DNA from: a virus | DNA: 64,000 nucleotides | IMG/VR virus record: IMGVR_UViG_3300009104_001827 | Location: 62,001 to 126,000 of that record | Direction: 5' to 3' (one strand) | In this document: positions 1-8,667 of the stretch, piece after piece | Numbering within the stretch: the stretch's first letter is position 1 | Layout: each line of letters opens with the position of its first letter | The notes under the pieces: generated by a model | Told to the model about the DNA's origin: nothing | Database searches by the model: none | Seen by the model: only the letters and a program-made list of their open reading frames with translations | Made by a program: the position numbers and the translations under genes

Positions 1-408
1 CCCAAAATCCTCGTTTATGTATCCAAGGCTTTGGAGGATATTGCGGGTGTACTTTGTCTCTGGCATTGGGGGTACGTTCAAAAATCCGGGCGCACTGGGA
101 TCTCTCCACTCATCGCCCTGCGGGGCATCTCTGAGCTCCTGTCTCCACGCTCTGATCGCAAGTTCTTCGCTATCCGTTAAGGGGCTATCTCCAACCACAA
201 GCCAATCAGTTGCACTCAATAATTCATTCCTTCTTTTCACTGCGTCTGCGATTTTTGCGAACGTCGAAGCGTCCTCTCCGTTAATTAGATTAGTGGAAAC
301 TTCATCTATGGTCTCTAAGGCCTCCAGCATGGCGAAGGGGTCGAGTAGCTCCATTGCGGGATCCGGATGGATCATCGGGACAGTTGGGTTTTGTTGTTCT
401 TCACTCAT
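1..408 (-). CDS. Tail-fibre assembly chaperone-like protein, C-terminus cut by window edge
   Basis: The reading frame is open for 136 codons from ATG at 408-406 and runs off the left edge. The N-terminal half is acidic and has no clear match. Residues about 60-115 contain 'RRNELLSATDWLVVGD', 'PLTDSEELAIRAWRQELR' and then a Pro-rich end. This matches the pattern of the phage tail assembly chaperone family (Phage_tail_APC type: R-x-LL-x-x-TDW, then W/YRQ-x-LRD, then a P-rich tail). Such proteins help fold or attach the fibre encoded next to them, and here the gene follows the tail spike at 436-3192 on the same strand, 27 bases downstream, as in fibre/tfa pairs. No Shine-Dalgarno sequence is visible before the ATG. 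The family call is from recognised motifs; the partner is inferred from position. Confidence 0.7.
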   Translation of the reverse strand, partial: MSEEQQNPTVPMIHPDPAMELLDPFAMLEALETIDEVSTNLINGEDASTFAKIADAVKRRNELLSATDWLVVGDSPLTDSEELAIRAWRQELRDAPQGDEWRDPSAPGFLNVPPMPETKYTRNILQSLGYINEDFG

Positions 409-435
409 AAAAAATTGTTTTTTAGCTTGTAGGAA

Positions 436-3192
436 TTAGTACCCATCTCCCCAGTTTGTAGGGGTGTATGGTGATGTGTGCCATTGATTATAATAATAGG
501 GCGTACCTTCATCCCACCAATAAGGCTGCTTTCTTCCATTGATCCCCTCAACGAAATTATGGATTGCCGGGCGAGCCTCAAGGTCAATAAAGTAACACTG
601 TATCCAGTCATCATATACCCCGCCATTGTTAACATAACATGTCTCCAGTGGAAAAATTGAATTATGCTCACCCACGACTTCCACGCCGATTCCCGGAGGA
701 TTATACGCGAGGGTGAAGACCGACCCCGTACCTCCGGGCTTCAGTTGCTGATGAGAAAACTGAAGCGAAGGAAAGCCCCATAGATCCGTACCAGTGCTTG
801 TTAAAGCACCCATCGTACCCATATTATGAAGGTAGCTTTTCCCGTATCCGACCCCAGCCGCTCCAGTGCGATCCTCGAGCGGGGTCCCTGGATATTCGCT
901 TTGATTTAAAAAGTTACATCCACCTATAATCGGCCAATTCTTGACTTCGCCGCTGGTAAGCGTGAAGTGATCCATTGATCCATTGCCGTTTTTATATTTA
1001 AATATTCCCCGGCTATTGGTTTGCGTGTTTGGGGCCGGGAACGTACCACCATGCAGACTCCAGACATGTGCGCCGTTATGTATTGCCGCATGGAAACTAT
1101 GATCGGTAATTCCTCCACCGTATTGATCGTTAAAAAATTCTGAGTATTCAGCCATCCACATCCAACCCCGATCACCAATGTAATTCATTGTTGAGTACTG
1201 CTTGGCTAAATAAATTCTTGCGTCTGCAGAGCAAAAGGAATACGCCGACTCGCATGGACTGTTGATCGTGGCCCCTATGCGGCAATTTTTGCCATTAGGA
1301 TAATGTTGTACGAAATTGTAGCCTCCCTCTGAGAAGCCGGGTTCCGACGGGATGGGAGTTAAGGCCTGTACCTGTGTATTTGAAATTGTCTTCTTCTGCC
1401 AGTGTCGGAAACCTCTTGCGTCAAAATAGGAATAGGTTCCGTCGCCGTCGCTAGGAGCCCCCATTGCGGTTCCAGTAAAATTAGTGTCACCGTTGGAAAT
1501 GTATTGACCCTTTATGACTCCAGGGAGACACTCCGAGAAAACCCCACCGTTAGTAACCGTGCAAGTTTTCCATCCTTGCCACGGTATTTCTTTACTCGTT
1601 CCCGCGACGTTCCAAAAGTTTGCTTCACGTACGGTGCCGCCATCGGTGTAAGATTTGGTCGGCGTTACTCCTCGATAATACCAATTTAAGCTATCGACAT
1701 CGTAATGCTCCCAGTTCGGGTCATTAATATTCCCATGGGCATTAACTAACCAAGAATGATGGTTGAAGTCTCCCCAGTTGATGAAGCCGGTGCCAGAGGT
1801 ATTTGCCTTGTTTGTTGCGCCGCCACTCTTAAGGGTTGTTCCATTGTGGTAAAGTAAAGTATTCGAATCTAAGGTTATTAAGCCCAATGCCCTATACCAC
1901 CCATGATATAAGGGGTCCCAGCAGCATGTTGATACGCCCGCCACCCCGGAGTCGTTGATTCCTACTCTCGCTAATTGTACGATTTGCTTGGGTGCGGCAT
2001 GCCACAAGGCTTCTTCTGAAGCCAAAGCGACTGCGTTCTGCTGCATGTGACTGAGATGATGTGTGATTTGATGCTGCCACGCTGACGTGGTGGTTCCAAC
2101 GGAATAATGGCGAATGTTGCACATAATGTAAACACTGCCTCCTTCAATTACTTCAAATATAGTTGAGCATCCGTGCTTTGACATGAAGGTGACCCCTCTT
2201 TGGTTTGCCTGAACGTGAATCGCAGCCTCTAGATTAAGGCAATTTTCCCCAAACAAATGCATCCTGCCGTTACTGACCCTGAAAAACCTTTGGTTTCCAA
2301 TCTGTCGACTATAATGTGTGTCTGCCCATACCAAGCCGGAGATATAGATCTTAGGGATGTCCCTAAACCAAATTCTTAAGCCGCTCCCGCCACCCATGTG
2401 GATATACACGTCACCAATGGCCTGGCCTTCGCGAGGTTCCATTCGGCGGTCCACCCGACAGGCGGAGTCATTTACGCCAAGGTCTGCCGTTACATATGTG
2501 CTTCGAGCGACACCCGTACTATTGGGCCCTCCTGCGGTATCATAGTCTGGCGCCCAGCGGTTATGAGCCCACTTATCGTTTGGATGCGCTTTTCCTAAGT
2601 CCCAGACTTTGGTGGTTGAATTGTAGGAGCCGATAAATCTGTGTTTCGGTATAAAAGATATGACATTTAAATTCATTCCCCCTGTGAAGTTGGGGCTGAA
2701 TTGATGAAGCTTGTCCGCTTGATGAAAGCAGTGGGTGGAGCCAACGAAATCGAATTGCAAATCCCAGCCTCCGGGCACATTGTACCTAGCCCAAGTCATA
2801 GCCTCATGTAGGTCCAGGAAGGGCCTATTGAGCACAAACATAGGGACTGGTTGATCCACTGCCGTGAAATGACAAAAATCTGTAGCCTTAATATCTTCCG
2901 GAGTGTTTCCTCTACCGGGATGTATTAGGTTCCACGATTTATCGTCCCAATTGTTTGATGCCGACCTTTCTACGCCCTGTAAATCTGTTAATGAAGAGCT
3001 GTGTCCAACCCAAATTTTCGCACGGGTAACCATTGTAGTTTCTCCGCTAGAATCTGAGGCGACCATGCCTTCGGAAATTAATCTATTAAGGGGAACCTTT
3101 TTTGTAGTTCCATCTTCTTGGGCTATCAATAAATAGTCATTAGCCTTGAGTGAGGAGGCATCTCCCAATTGTCGTATTGTTGTATTCGCCAT
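436..3192 (-). CDS. Putative tail spike / tail fibre protein (918 aa)
   Basis: The start is chosen at the ATG at 3192 ('MANTTIRQLGDASSL') rather than 16 codons upstream. This N-terminus resembles that of the 1594-aa fibre at 13028-17812 ('MPNSRISDLDEKTSLLSD'), a short attachment segment common in phage fibres, and a promoter overlaps the upstream alternative. Residues about 265-365 alternate short hydrophobic strands with Gly/Asn turns, as expected for a parallel beta-helix or beta-solenoid. The remainder is rich in Trp, His, Gly and Asn and lacks the 'VGIGT' repeats of the other fibres. No catalytic site or S74 chaperone was recognised, so depolymerase activity is not claimed. Its neighbour at 1-408 is a fibre-assembly-chaperone-like gene. 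Host recognition is inferred. No Shine-Dalgarno sequence is seen. Confidence 0.65.
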   Translation of the reverse strand: MANTTIRQLGDASSLKANDYLLIAQEDGTTKKVPLNRLISEGMVASDSSGETTMVTRAKIWVGHSSSLTDLQGVERSASNNWDDKSWNLIHPGRGNTPEDIKATDFCHFTAVDQPVPMFVLNRPFLDLHEAMTWARYNVPGGWDLQFDFVGSTHCFHQADKLHQFSPNFTGGMNLNVISFIPKHRFIGSYNSTTKVWDLGKAHPNDKWAHNRWAPDYDTAGGPNSTGVARSTYVTADLGVNDSACRVDRRMEPREGQAIGDVYIHMGGGSGLRIWFRDIPKIYISGLVWADTHYSRQIGNQRFFRVSNGRMHLFGENCLNLEAAIHVQANQRGVTFMSKHGCSTIFEVIEGGSVYIMCNIRHYSVGTTTSAWQHQITHHLSHMQQNAVALASEEALWHAAPKQIVQLARVGINDSGVAGVSTCCWDPLYHGWYRALGLITLDSNTLLYHNGTTLKSGGATNKANTSGTGFINWGDFNHHSWLVNAHGNINDPNWEHYDVDSLNWYYRGVTPTKSYTDGGTVREANFWNVAGTSKEIPWQGWKTCTVTNGGVFSECLPGVIKGQYISNGDTNFTGTAMGAPSDGDGTYSYFDARGFRHWQKKTISNTQVQALTPIPSEPGFSEGGYNFVQHYPNGKNCRIGATINSPCESAYSFCSADARIYLAKQYSTMNYIGDRGWMWMAEYSEFFNDQYGGGITDHSFHAAIHNGAHVWSLHGGTFPAPNTQTNSRGIFKYKNGNGSMDHFTLTSGEVKNWPIIGGCNFLNQSEYPGTPLEDRTGAAGVGYGKSYLHNMGTMGALTSTGTDLWGFPSLQFSHQQLKPGGTGSVFTLAYNPPGIGVEVVGEHNSIFPLETCYVNNGGVYDDWIQCYFIDLEARPAIHNFVEGINGRKQPYWWDEGTPYYYNQWHTSPYTPTNWGDGY

Positions 3193-3211
3193 GGTGAGTT
3201 CTTTACTATAA

Positions 3212-3240
3212 ATAATACACTTAAAACAAATAAAGATCAA
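3212..3240 (-). promoter_or_regulatory. Sigma70-like promoter for the tail-spike gene
   Basis: On the minus strand a -35 element TTGATC (3240-3235) and a -10 element TATTAT (3217-3212) are separated by exactly 17 bases, with a predicted start near 3205, 13 bases before the ATG at 3192. It lies in the 87-base gap between two divergent genes. The match is 4/6 plus 5/6, and AT-rich gaps give such matches by chance, so confidence is moderate. Confidence 0.4.
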
Positions 3241-3279
3241 AAAATATTTACCTACCCCGGTTTAAGTGTAAAGATATCT

Positions 3280-5670
3280 ATGCCAAAGAAATTTATAGAC
3301 CTGATTGATCGCGTAGCTGACTTTAAATCATTCGTTGATGAAAACGGAGATCTTATTTTTAAAAACAACAGCTCCCTTATTGAATCTGGGGACTTAGATG
3401 GAGGAACCTTTTCGCTTAACCGAGCATACCTGCTGGCTAAAACGGAATCGATAAGAAATTTCTATCCTCGAAGCCTTAATCATATATTGACAACTTATAG
3501 CGAATCCTCTGGCAGTAGTGGCTCAGACAGTAGCGGCAACACTACTCCCTCCGGCAATTCAAAAAAAGCCACATCTACCGGGAACGCAGGAAACGGAACT
3601 CCGTATAGCGGAAACAATGATGACGCCACTGCCGCAGGTACTGGAAGCGTTAACACCAATACTACCGAAGGTAAAAAAAAGATAGAAGTCTCCGATCCTT
3701 CAAATTTTCAAGTTGGAGATGTTATAATCGTCGGAGATGCTCATTCTGCTAAAATAGAAACTGTAACAATAATCTCAATTGACGGTGACACTGTAACTGT
3801 CGACCCCCCCTTTGAAAACGACCACACCGGAAAGCCAATTAAGAAAAAAGGTAATTCCTCCAATGACTGGTATCAGAATGATGTATGGGGGTGGTACTGG
3901 GTTGATTCCTCTGGGGATTGGATTTATAGTAATAAATATAGCACCTGGATTTTTGTCGGTCGCCTTACGGAAAAGGGAGGTAAGACTTGGGGTTGGTGTT
4001 TTATCTCTGGAAATGGAGGAGGAGAGTGGGTTAACGTTGCCGGAGGGGCGCTAGTTAAAACAAATGGCTCAAGCTTTACCGGAAGTGATGCCGGAACAAC
4101 GGGTCTGGGAGGAGATAAAACTTCTAGCTTTAATAGCTTTAAAAATCAGTCCACCTCTACCGGCGGAGGCTCTGGCGTTGATTCGTCTTCTATTCCCTCT
4201 GGATTAGAGGGTAATGATCTTGGGTCTGGGACCGATAATGGAACTAAAACCTTCAGCAGTCTTTTGGGCTGGTTTATATGGGATGGTTTCTCAAAGAGGG
4301 TTTGGTCTATAAAGTTTGGAGGATGGTTAATTTTCGGGGACGAAGATGATCCTGGTCTATTTGATCCATACGATCTGAAGGACACTACCGTCTGTAAATT
4401 TTATCCGCCTGGGGGCCCAGAGAAAACTTGCACTTTGACTAAAAACCCATTAGCCCTAAAGGACGATAGCGATGATGATATCAGTGTAGTCGATAACACG
4501 GGAAGTGTGAATCCGACTCAAGAAGTCAGCGTTACATCTGAACCTCCTGCCGAAACAACCGTGGCGCTCCCGAATGGCTGGCATCACAGTGATCATTTCG
4601 GATTTTATTATGACTCGCACCCTTGGATATATTCTGATAGATTCGACGGATGGTTTTGGGTAAAAGAGCTCGGTGCAGACGGCAAAGGTAATCTTGGCTG
4701 GGTATTTTATGAGGCTAATAAGACCTGGTACTGGCTGAATTCACCGCATTTATTTAGGGCGAGTTCCACGCCTAATGATATATTTAATCCTGGAGACGCA
4801 GACGACGATTCGGGCGCTAACGTAGGCCAAAGTCCTGGCGAGCAAGATAGCAAGGATGGCGTGGACGTCGGAACTACTTTTCCAATCTTTGAAACTGACG
4901 ATACCTTCGGCCTTTGTATCGCTTACTCGAATAATATTCCTATATATAATGGATGGTTCTACAGTATAAGATTCGGTTGGGTTTGGGGTAACTCTAATAT
5001 CAATTGGTTTTATGTTAGTAAGTTTAAGGACTGGTTTTACTTTGGAAGCATTCTGTCGGAATCTGCCGGAGACGGATGGATTTATTCCCAAGGGAAGGGC
5101 GGCTGGTTTTGGAATACATTTGGAGTCCTCACTAGCGAACAAGGATTTAACTATTTACAAACGGGAGATGGAGGGCAAAATAGTACCGCCCCAGTTGGGG
5201 GCTCTTCTTCTCCTGATGGCAGCACTCCAAGCGGATCTGGAGGAAGCGTTCCCGATGTAACGGAAGAGCAATCTTCATTATCTTTACGAATCGCAACCGA
5301 CACGCAGACAGAAGTGCTAACCTGGAAAACAATCACCGACGCAGATGGGTCAATCGAGGTTCCTGATACAGTTTCAGTTACCGGCGGCGACACCATTGTT
5401 ACTGACCCATATAATGCAACATTAGCCTCGTGGGACTCTACTAGGGTCCTCTCTGAGGCAGATGTAGGCATCGTTTATGATGCCTTTATGTCTCCACATG
5501 GATTTGTGAACACTAATAGCCCAGACGGCGGATATTGGGTTGGTAAAACCTGGGGAGACTTAGAGTATGCCCTAATAAACACTCATAACCATAACAACGA
5601 TTGGAGATATATGAATAGCGGCGACAATATTGTTGTCGAAACCGACGAAGGTCAACAAATTAATTTATAA
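3280..5670 (+). CDS. Trp-rich repeat protein, putative tail fibre or adhesin (796 aa)
   Basis: The start is taken as ATG 3280 ('MPKKFIDLIDRV'); the frame is open further upstream, but that part overlaps the divergent gene and its promoter. Residues about 80-125 are a low-complexity Ser/Gly/Thr/Asn linker. Residues about 130-190 form a small module ('FQVGDVIIVGD'...) of a type seen in phage fibres. Four Trp/Tyr-rich units follow at about 195-230, 327-352, 433-490 and 554-620, with the theme GW...S..FG...W-I-Y-S..F-x-GW-F-W-V. Similar GW/WIYS/GWLYV repeats are, from memory, frequent in large proteins of Verrucomicrobiota and Lentisphaerota. The last 170 residues are unrecognised. The gene is on the opposite strand to both neighbours and meets the 995-aa fibre tail to tail. 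Function is inferred from neighbours. Confidence 0.6.
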   Translation: MPKKFIDLIDRVADFKSFVDENGDLIFKNNSSLIESGDLDGGTFSLNRAYLLAKTESIRNFYPRSLNHILTTYSESSGSSGSDSSGNTTPSGNSKKATSTGNAGNGTPYSGNNDDATAAGTGSVNTNTTEGKKKIEVSDPSNFQVGDVIIVGDAHSAKIETVTIISIDGDTVTVDPPFENDHTGKPIKKKGNSSNDWYQNDVWGWYWVDSSGDWIYSNKYSTWIFVGRLTEKGGKTWGWCFISGNGGGEWVNVAGGALVKTNGSSFTGSDAGTTGLGGDKTSSFNSFKNQSTSTGGGSGVDSSSIPSGLEGNDLGSGTDNGTKTFSSLLGWFIWDGFSKRVWSIKFGGWLIFGDEDDPGLFDPYDLKDTTVCKFYPPGGPEKTCTLTKNPLALKDDSDDDISVVDNTGSVNPTQEVSVTSEPPAETTVALPNGWHHSDHFGFYYDSHPWIYSDRFDGWFWVKELGADGKGNLGWVFYEANKTWYWLNSPHLFRASSTPNDIFNPGDADDDSGANVGQSPGEQDSKDGVDVGTTFPIFETDDTFGLCIAYSNNIPIYNGWFYSIRFGWVWGNSNINWFYVSKFKDWFYFGSILSESAGDGWIYSQGKGGWFWNTFGVLTSEQGFNYLQTGDGGQNSTAPVGGSSSPDGSTPSGSGGSVPDVTEEQSSLSLRIATDTQTEVLTWKTITDADGSIEVPDTVSVTGGDTIVTDPYNATLASWDSTRVLSEADVGIVYDAFMSPHGFVNTNSPDGGYWVGKTWGDLEYALINTHNHNNDWRYMNSGDNIVVETDEGQQINL

Positions 5671-5684
5671 ACTATTAAATTAAT
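5659..5684. terminator. Possible bidirectional terminator hairpin between convergent genes
   Basis: An AT-only inverted repeat (ATTAATTTA at 5659-5667 and TAAATTAAT at 5676-5684) spans the two stop codons of the convergent genes. A 9-bp stem with no G or C is weak, so this may be only a by-product of AT-rich codons. Confidence 0.2.
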
Positions 5685-8667
5685 ATTTATATGGGTCTTG
5701 TTTACCCTTTAGTTCTTCTATCTCAGACTTGAGTTCTTTTATTGCTTCTACTAATAGGGGAACTATTTTTTGATAGTCTACCATCTTGTAGTCTGAGTCG
5801 GGAAGGGCTTTAACGACCTGTGGGAGCACTTTTTCTAGCGATTGGGCCGAAAGACCTACCTGTTCCTCACCTGTGATGCCTACCTCTTTAGCGGCGTCAT
5901 TCCAGTCGAATGAGAAGCCTTCGAGCGAAGCGACCTTGTCGAGTGCGTTGTCAATTTTATTGGTGTTAGTTTTTAACCTATCATCCGAAGCATTATTCAT
6001 GGCCACTACGTCGCCATCGGCGATTATGCTTTGCCCGTCGTTATTTTTACCGTGGACCATTAGTATGGCATCGGAACCGTTGCCTGTTGTGGTGCCAATA
6101 GCGAGCGATGCTTCGCTGAAGTCTAGATCACCAGCGGGAATTTCCCCTGCGTTCACGGACACTGTTAATGTATCTTCCCAAGTACAAACCGTATCAATCC
6201 CCGTTCCTCCAAGAAGTTTTAAAGTGTTGTCGTGCGCTATGGTTTGAATAGTCGCAACTGCGTCTCCTCGAATTTTAAATGTTGTATCCTGACTTGTTCC
6301 TGCGGATATGACTCCCCAGCCAGGAACTCCGTTTGCGTCTGTCTTCCAAACTTTATCCGCATTATTAGTGCCTGGCGCACTGACATAGCCTTCTACTGTC
6401 GCAGTGTTAAGTTTCCATGTGTCAGTAGTTTTATATCCAGAATCATTTGACCATTGAGATATATTACCACTTTTATTTGTAAATGTTTGAGTATTAGATG
6501 CTGTGGTTGTTCCTGTATTTGTTGTATAACCCTTGCCATTCGTCAACTGATTATTGTTAGTTGGAATAGTTGTAGAGTTAAATGCATTAGAACCAAATGT
6601 AAATGTTTGATCATAACTAGTACCCCCGCTTACAGAAAATGTAAGAGTATTACCATTTTTAGTTATGCCATCTAAATAGTAATTTGCGCTAGTGGTACCA
6701 GCAGCGTCGTCTCGCCAGGCTGGATTGCCACTGCCGTCTGTTTTCCAGACCTTATTGGCTACATTGCCAGGCGCAGATACAAAACCATCTGCATTTTTAC
6801 TGTTCGCGACTCCAGCTGTATGCGTGCCTATTTTAACGGTGCCATCTGACTCGATGGTCATTCTAGTGGTATTATTCGTTTGAATTGTCAAATCGTGATT
6901 CGTAACCGTTCCGATTTGAGCTTCAGTTCCTGCCGTGGCATGATCCGTTATAGGGTTGATTTTGAAATTTACGGTTCCATCGGAAACATTAAGACGATGA
7001 CTTGGCAAATCAGCAGTCCCGATTCCGACGTTGCCGCCAGCACGAATAGTCATTGCTGTTGCATTATTTGTGTCGTCACGGAACAACAGTGAGTCAACTC
7101 CTGCGCCGCCAGTGTTTCCCCCTTCATTATATATTGTCCAACCGTTTCCTTCGTGGTCATGCAACATCAGATGCGAGTCCTCGCCGTCTGCGTCTGCCTT
7201 AACCTTGATGGAAGGATTACTGCCCTCGATATGTAGTTTACTACTAGGCTGATCAGTCCCGATTCCGACTTTGCCGTCATGGGTGATACGCATTTTTTCT
7301 AGACGATTAGGTTGTGCGCTTGTTCCTTCGTCTGTACCAAATACCAAAGAACTATATCGTGCGTTTGCTTGATCCTGAACCGAACCAATCCATGAATATC
7401 TACCAAAGCCGTTAGATGGTGTTTTAAGGTGAAACGCCAATCCTACGTTCTGACTGGCGCCGTCACCAGCCAATGAATTGGTGAGTACCAATGAAGTATT
7501 GACGGTTTGTAACGAACCTGAGTATTGAAGTGTAGACTCTGTAGAAACGTTAAGTGGGGCATTTGGCTGATCAGTCCCGATTCCGACGTTGCCGTCGGTG
7601 TCTATAAGGAATCTCGTGGCAGATATCGCAGTGGGGGTACTCGGACTTAATGTCGATCCTTCCGCAATTTGAAATGCTTGTGATCCATCTTTTATACCCA
7701 TTGTATATCGGACTCCACCCATATCTGTAAATGCCAAGTCCGCATCACCTACACCATCTGCTCCATTTTGGATTTCAAGTTTTGCACTGGGATTATCAGT
7801 CCCGATTCCGACGTTGCCGGCCGAATCAATAGTTATGCGGTCTGCGCCATTGGTTCGCAAGCCCATCGCGTTAGTGGCATTGTAGTATGTTACTCTCCCA
7901 ATAGACTTGTTATCTGGGTCACCAAGCAATAGAGCGGCGTTGTCGCCGGCATGTGAAGTTATGCTAATGTAGGCGTTGCTGCCGGATATGACTTTTTCAA
8001 CCGAAAGACTATAAAGCGGAGAAGTAGTCCCGATTCCGACTTTCTTATTAAATGACCATGCATTAGGGGTGGCGTAATAATTTAAAGATGCTCCTGCGCC
8101 ATCCACGGTTAGGCCTGCTCCATTGGCGGCTGATGCATTGGCCGCTCCTTTTGCTACTGTAATATTTAAATCTTCTACATCAAGTGTTGCTGTGTTTAAA
8201 GTTGTGGTCGTTCCATTAATGGTGAGGTTGCCAGAGACCGTAAGGTTATTGTAGAAACGAGCGTCGCCTTGGTCGTCGATCCTTAATGCGGTGTTGGTGA
8301 TGCCGCTTGCATAGTTATTGGACGTGCCGAAGTGAAGCTCGGTGCCGCTACCGGAGATTTTGGCTGCAATTCGCGCGATAGGTTTTGTGAAATCATTATA
8401 AGAAAAGTCCAGGGCGTTATAGTCGCCGGATTGATAATCGCTGTTCCTCAGCACAAATCCGCCCAAAGACGTGCCCGTGAATGAGGTAAGGTCATCATCG
8501 GTATGCACGGTCACCCGAGGCTTCCCGTCGCTCCCGGCATACGTATCAACAAACGTTATAGGCCCGAGATCGGATGTAATAGACATAGGGTTGCTAGCAT
8601 TACCGAAGGTGATCTCGTCTGATACGCTGTCGAATTTAAAAAGATTTTGAAAGTTTATTGAGCTCAT
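5680..8667 (-). CDS. Tail fibre with C-terminal S74 intramolecular chaperone (995 aa)
   Basis: The protein starts 'MSSINFQNLFKFDSVSDE'. The middle is built of repeats carrying 'GNVGIGT..P..KL' blocks (about residues 210-640), typical of trimeric beta-structured phage fibres. The C-terminal ~100 residues, from Ser894 ('SDDRLKTN', then 'GFSFDWN', 'VGLSAQSLEKVLPQVV', 'KIVPLLVEAIKEL'), match the Peptidase_S74 endosialidase-type chaperone. This domain assists trimer folding and cuts itself off at the conserved Ser-Asp. It ends in a short coiled coil. It is the last gene of a leftward run of three fibres (17812 to 5680), 13 bases after the 1439-aa gene. The start lacks a Shine-Dalgarno sequence. 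The S74 call is firm; which receptor is bound is unknown. Confidence 0.9.
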   Translation of the reverse strand: MSSINFQNLFKFDSVSDEITFGNASNPMSITSDLGPITFVDTYAGSDGKPRVTVHTDDDLTSFTGTSLGGFVLRNSDYQSGDYNALDFSYNDFTKPIARIAAKISGSGTELHFGTSNNYASGITNTALRIDDQGDARFYNNLTVSGNLTINGTTTTLNTATLDVEDLNITVAKGAANASAANGAGLTVDGAGASLNYYATPNAWSFNKKVGIGTTSPLYSLSVEKVISGSNAYISITSHAGDNAALLLGDPDNKSIGRVTYYNATNAMGLRTNGADRITIDSAGNVGIGTDNPSAKLEIQNGADGVGDADLAFTDMGGVRYTMGIKDGSQAFQIAEGSTLSPSTPTAISATRFLIDTDGNVGIGTDQPNAPLNVSTESTLQYSGSLQTVNTSLVLTNSLAGDGASQNVGLAFHLKTPSNGFGRYSWIGSVQDQANARYSSLVFGTDEGTSAQPNRLEKMRITHDGKVGIGTDQPSSKLHIEGSNPSIKVKADADGEDSHLMLHDHEGNGWTIYNEGGNTGGAGVDSLLFRDDTNNATAMTIRAGGNVGIGTADLPSHRLNVSDGTVNFKINPITDHATAGTEAQIGTVTNHDLTIQTNNTTRMTIESDGTVKIGTHTAGVANSKNADGFVSAPGNVANKVWKTDGSGNPAWRDDAAGTTSANYYLDGITKNGNTLTFSVSGGTSYDQTFTFGSNAFNSTTIPTNNNQLTNGKGYTTNTGTTTASNTQTFTNKSGNISQWSNDSGYKTTDTWKLNTATVEGYVSAPGTNNADKVWKTDANGVPGWGVISAGTSQDTTFKIRGDAVATIQTIAHDNTLKLLGGTGIDTVCTWEDTLTVSVNAGEIPAGDLDFSEASLAIGTTTGNGSDAILMVHGKNNDGQSIIADGDVVAMNNASDDRLKTNTNKIDNALDKVASLEGFSFDWNDAAKEVGITGEEQVGLSAQSLEKVLPQVVKALPDSDYKMVDYQKIVPLLVEAIKELKSEIEELKGKQDPYKY

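Noticed and set aside
409-435. A6-TTG-T6 palindrome between the spike and the chaperone genes as a terminator
   Set aside because: No GC stem, and the two genes are expected to be co-transcribed.
17-439. Plus-strand 140-codon frame at the left edge
   Set aside because: It is opposite to a minus-strand frame (408-1) that matches a tail assembly chaperone pattern and has phage-like composition.
3207-3214. TATAAATA on the plus strand, like a T4 late promoter
   Set aside because: Only one copy was noted and it is 66 bases from the start codon; the sequence is AT-rich and no T4-type genes are present.
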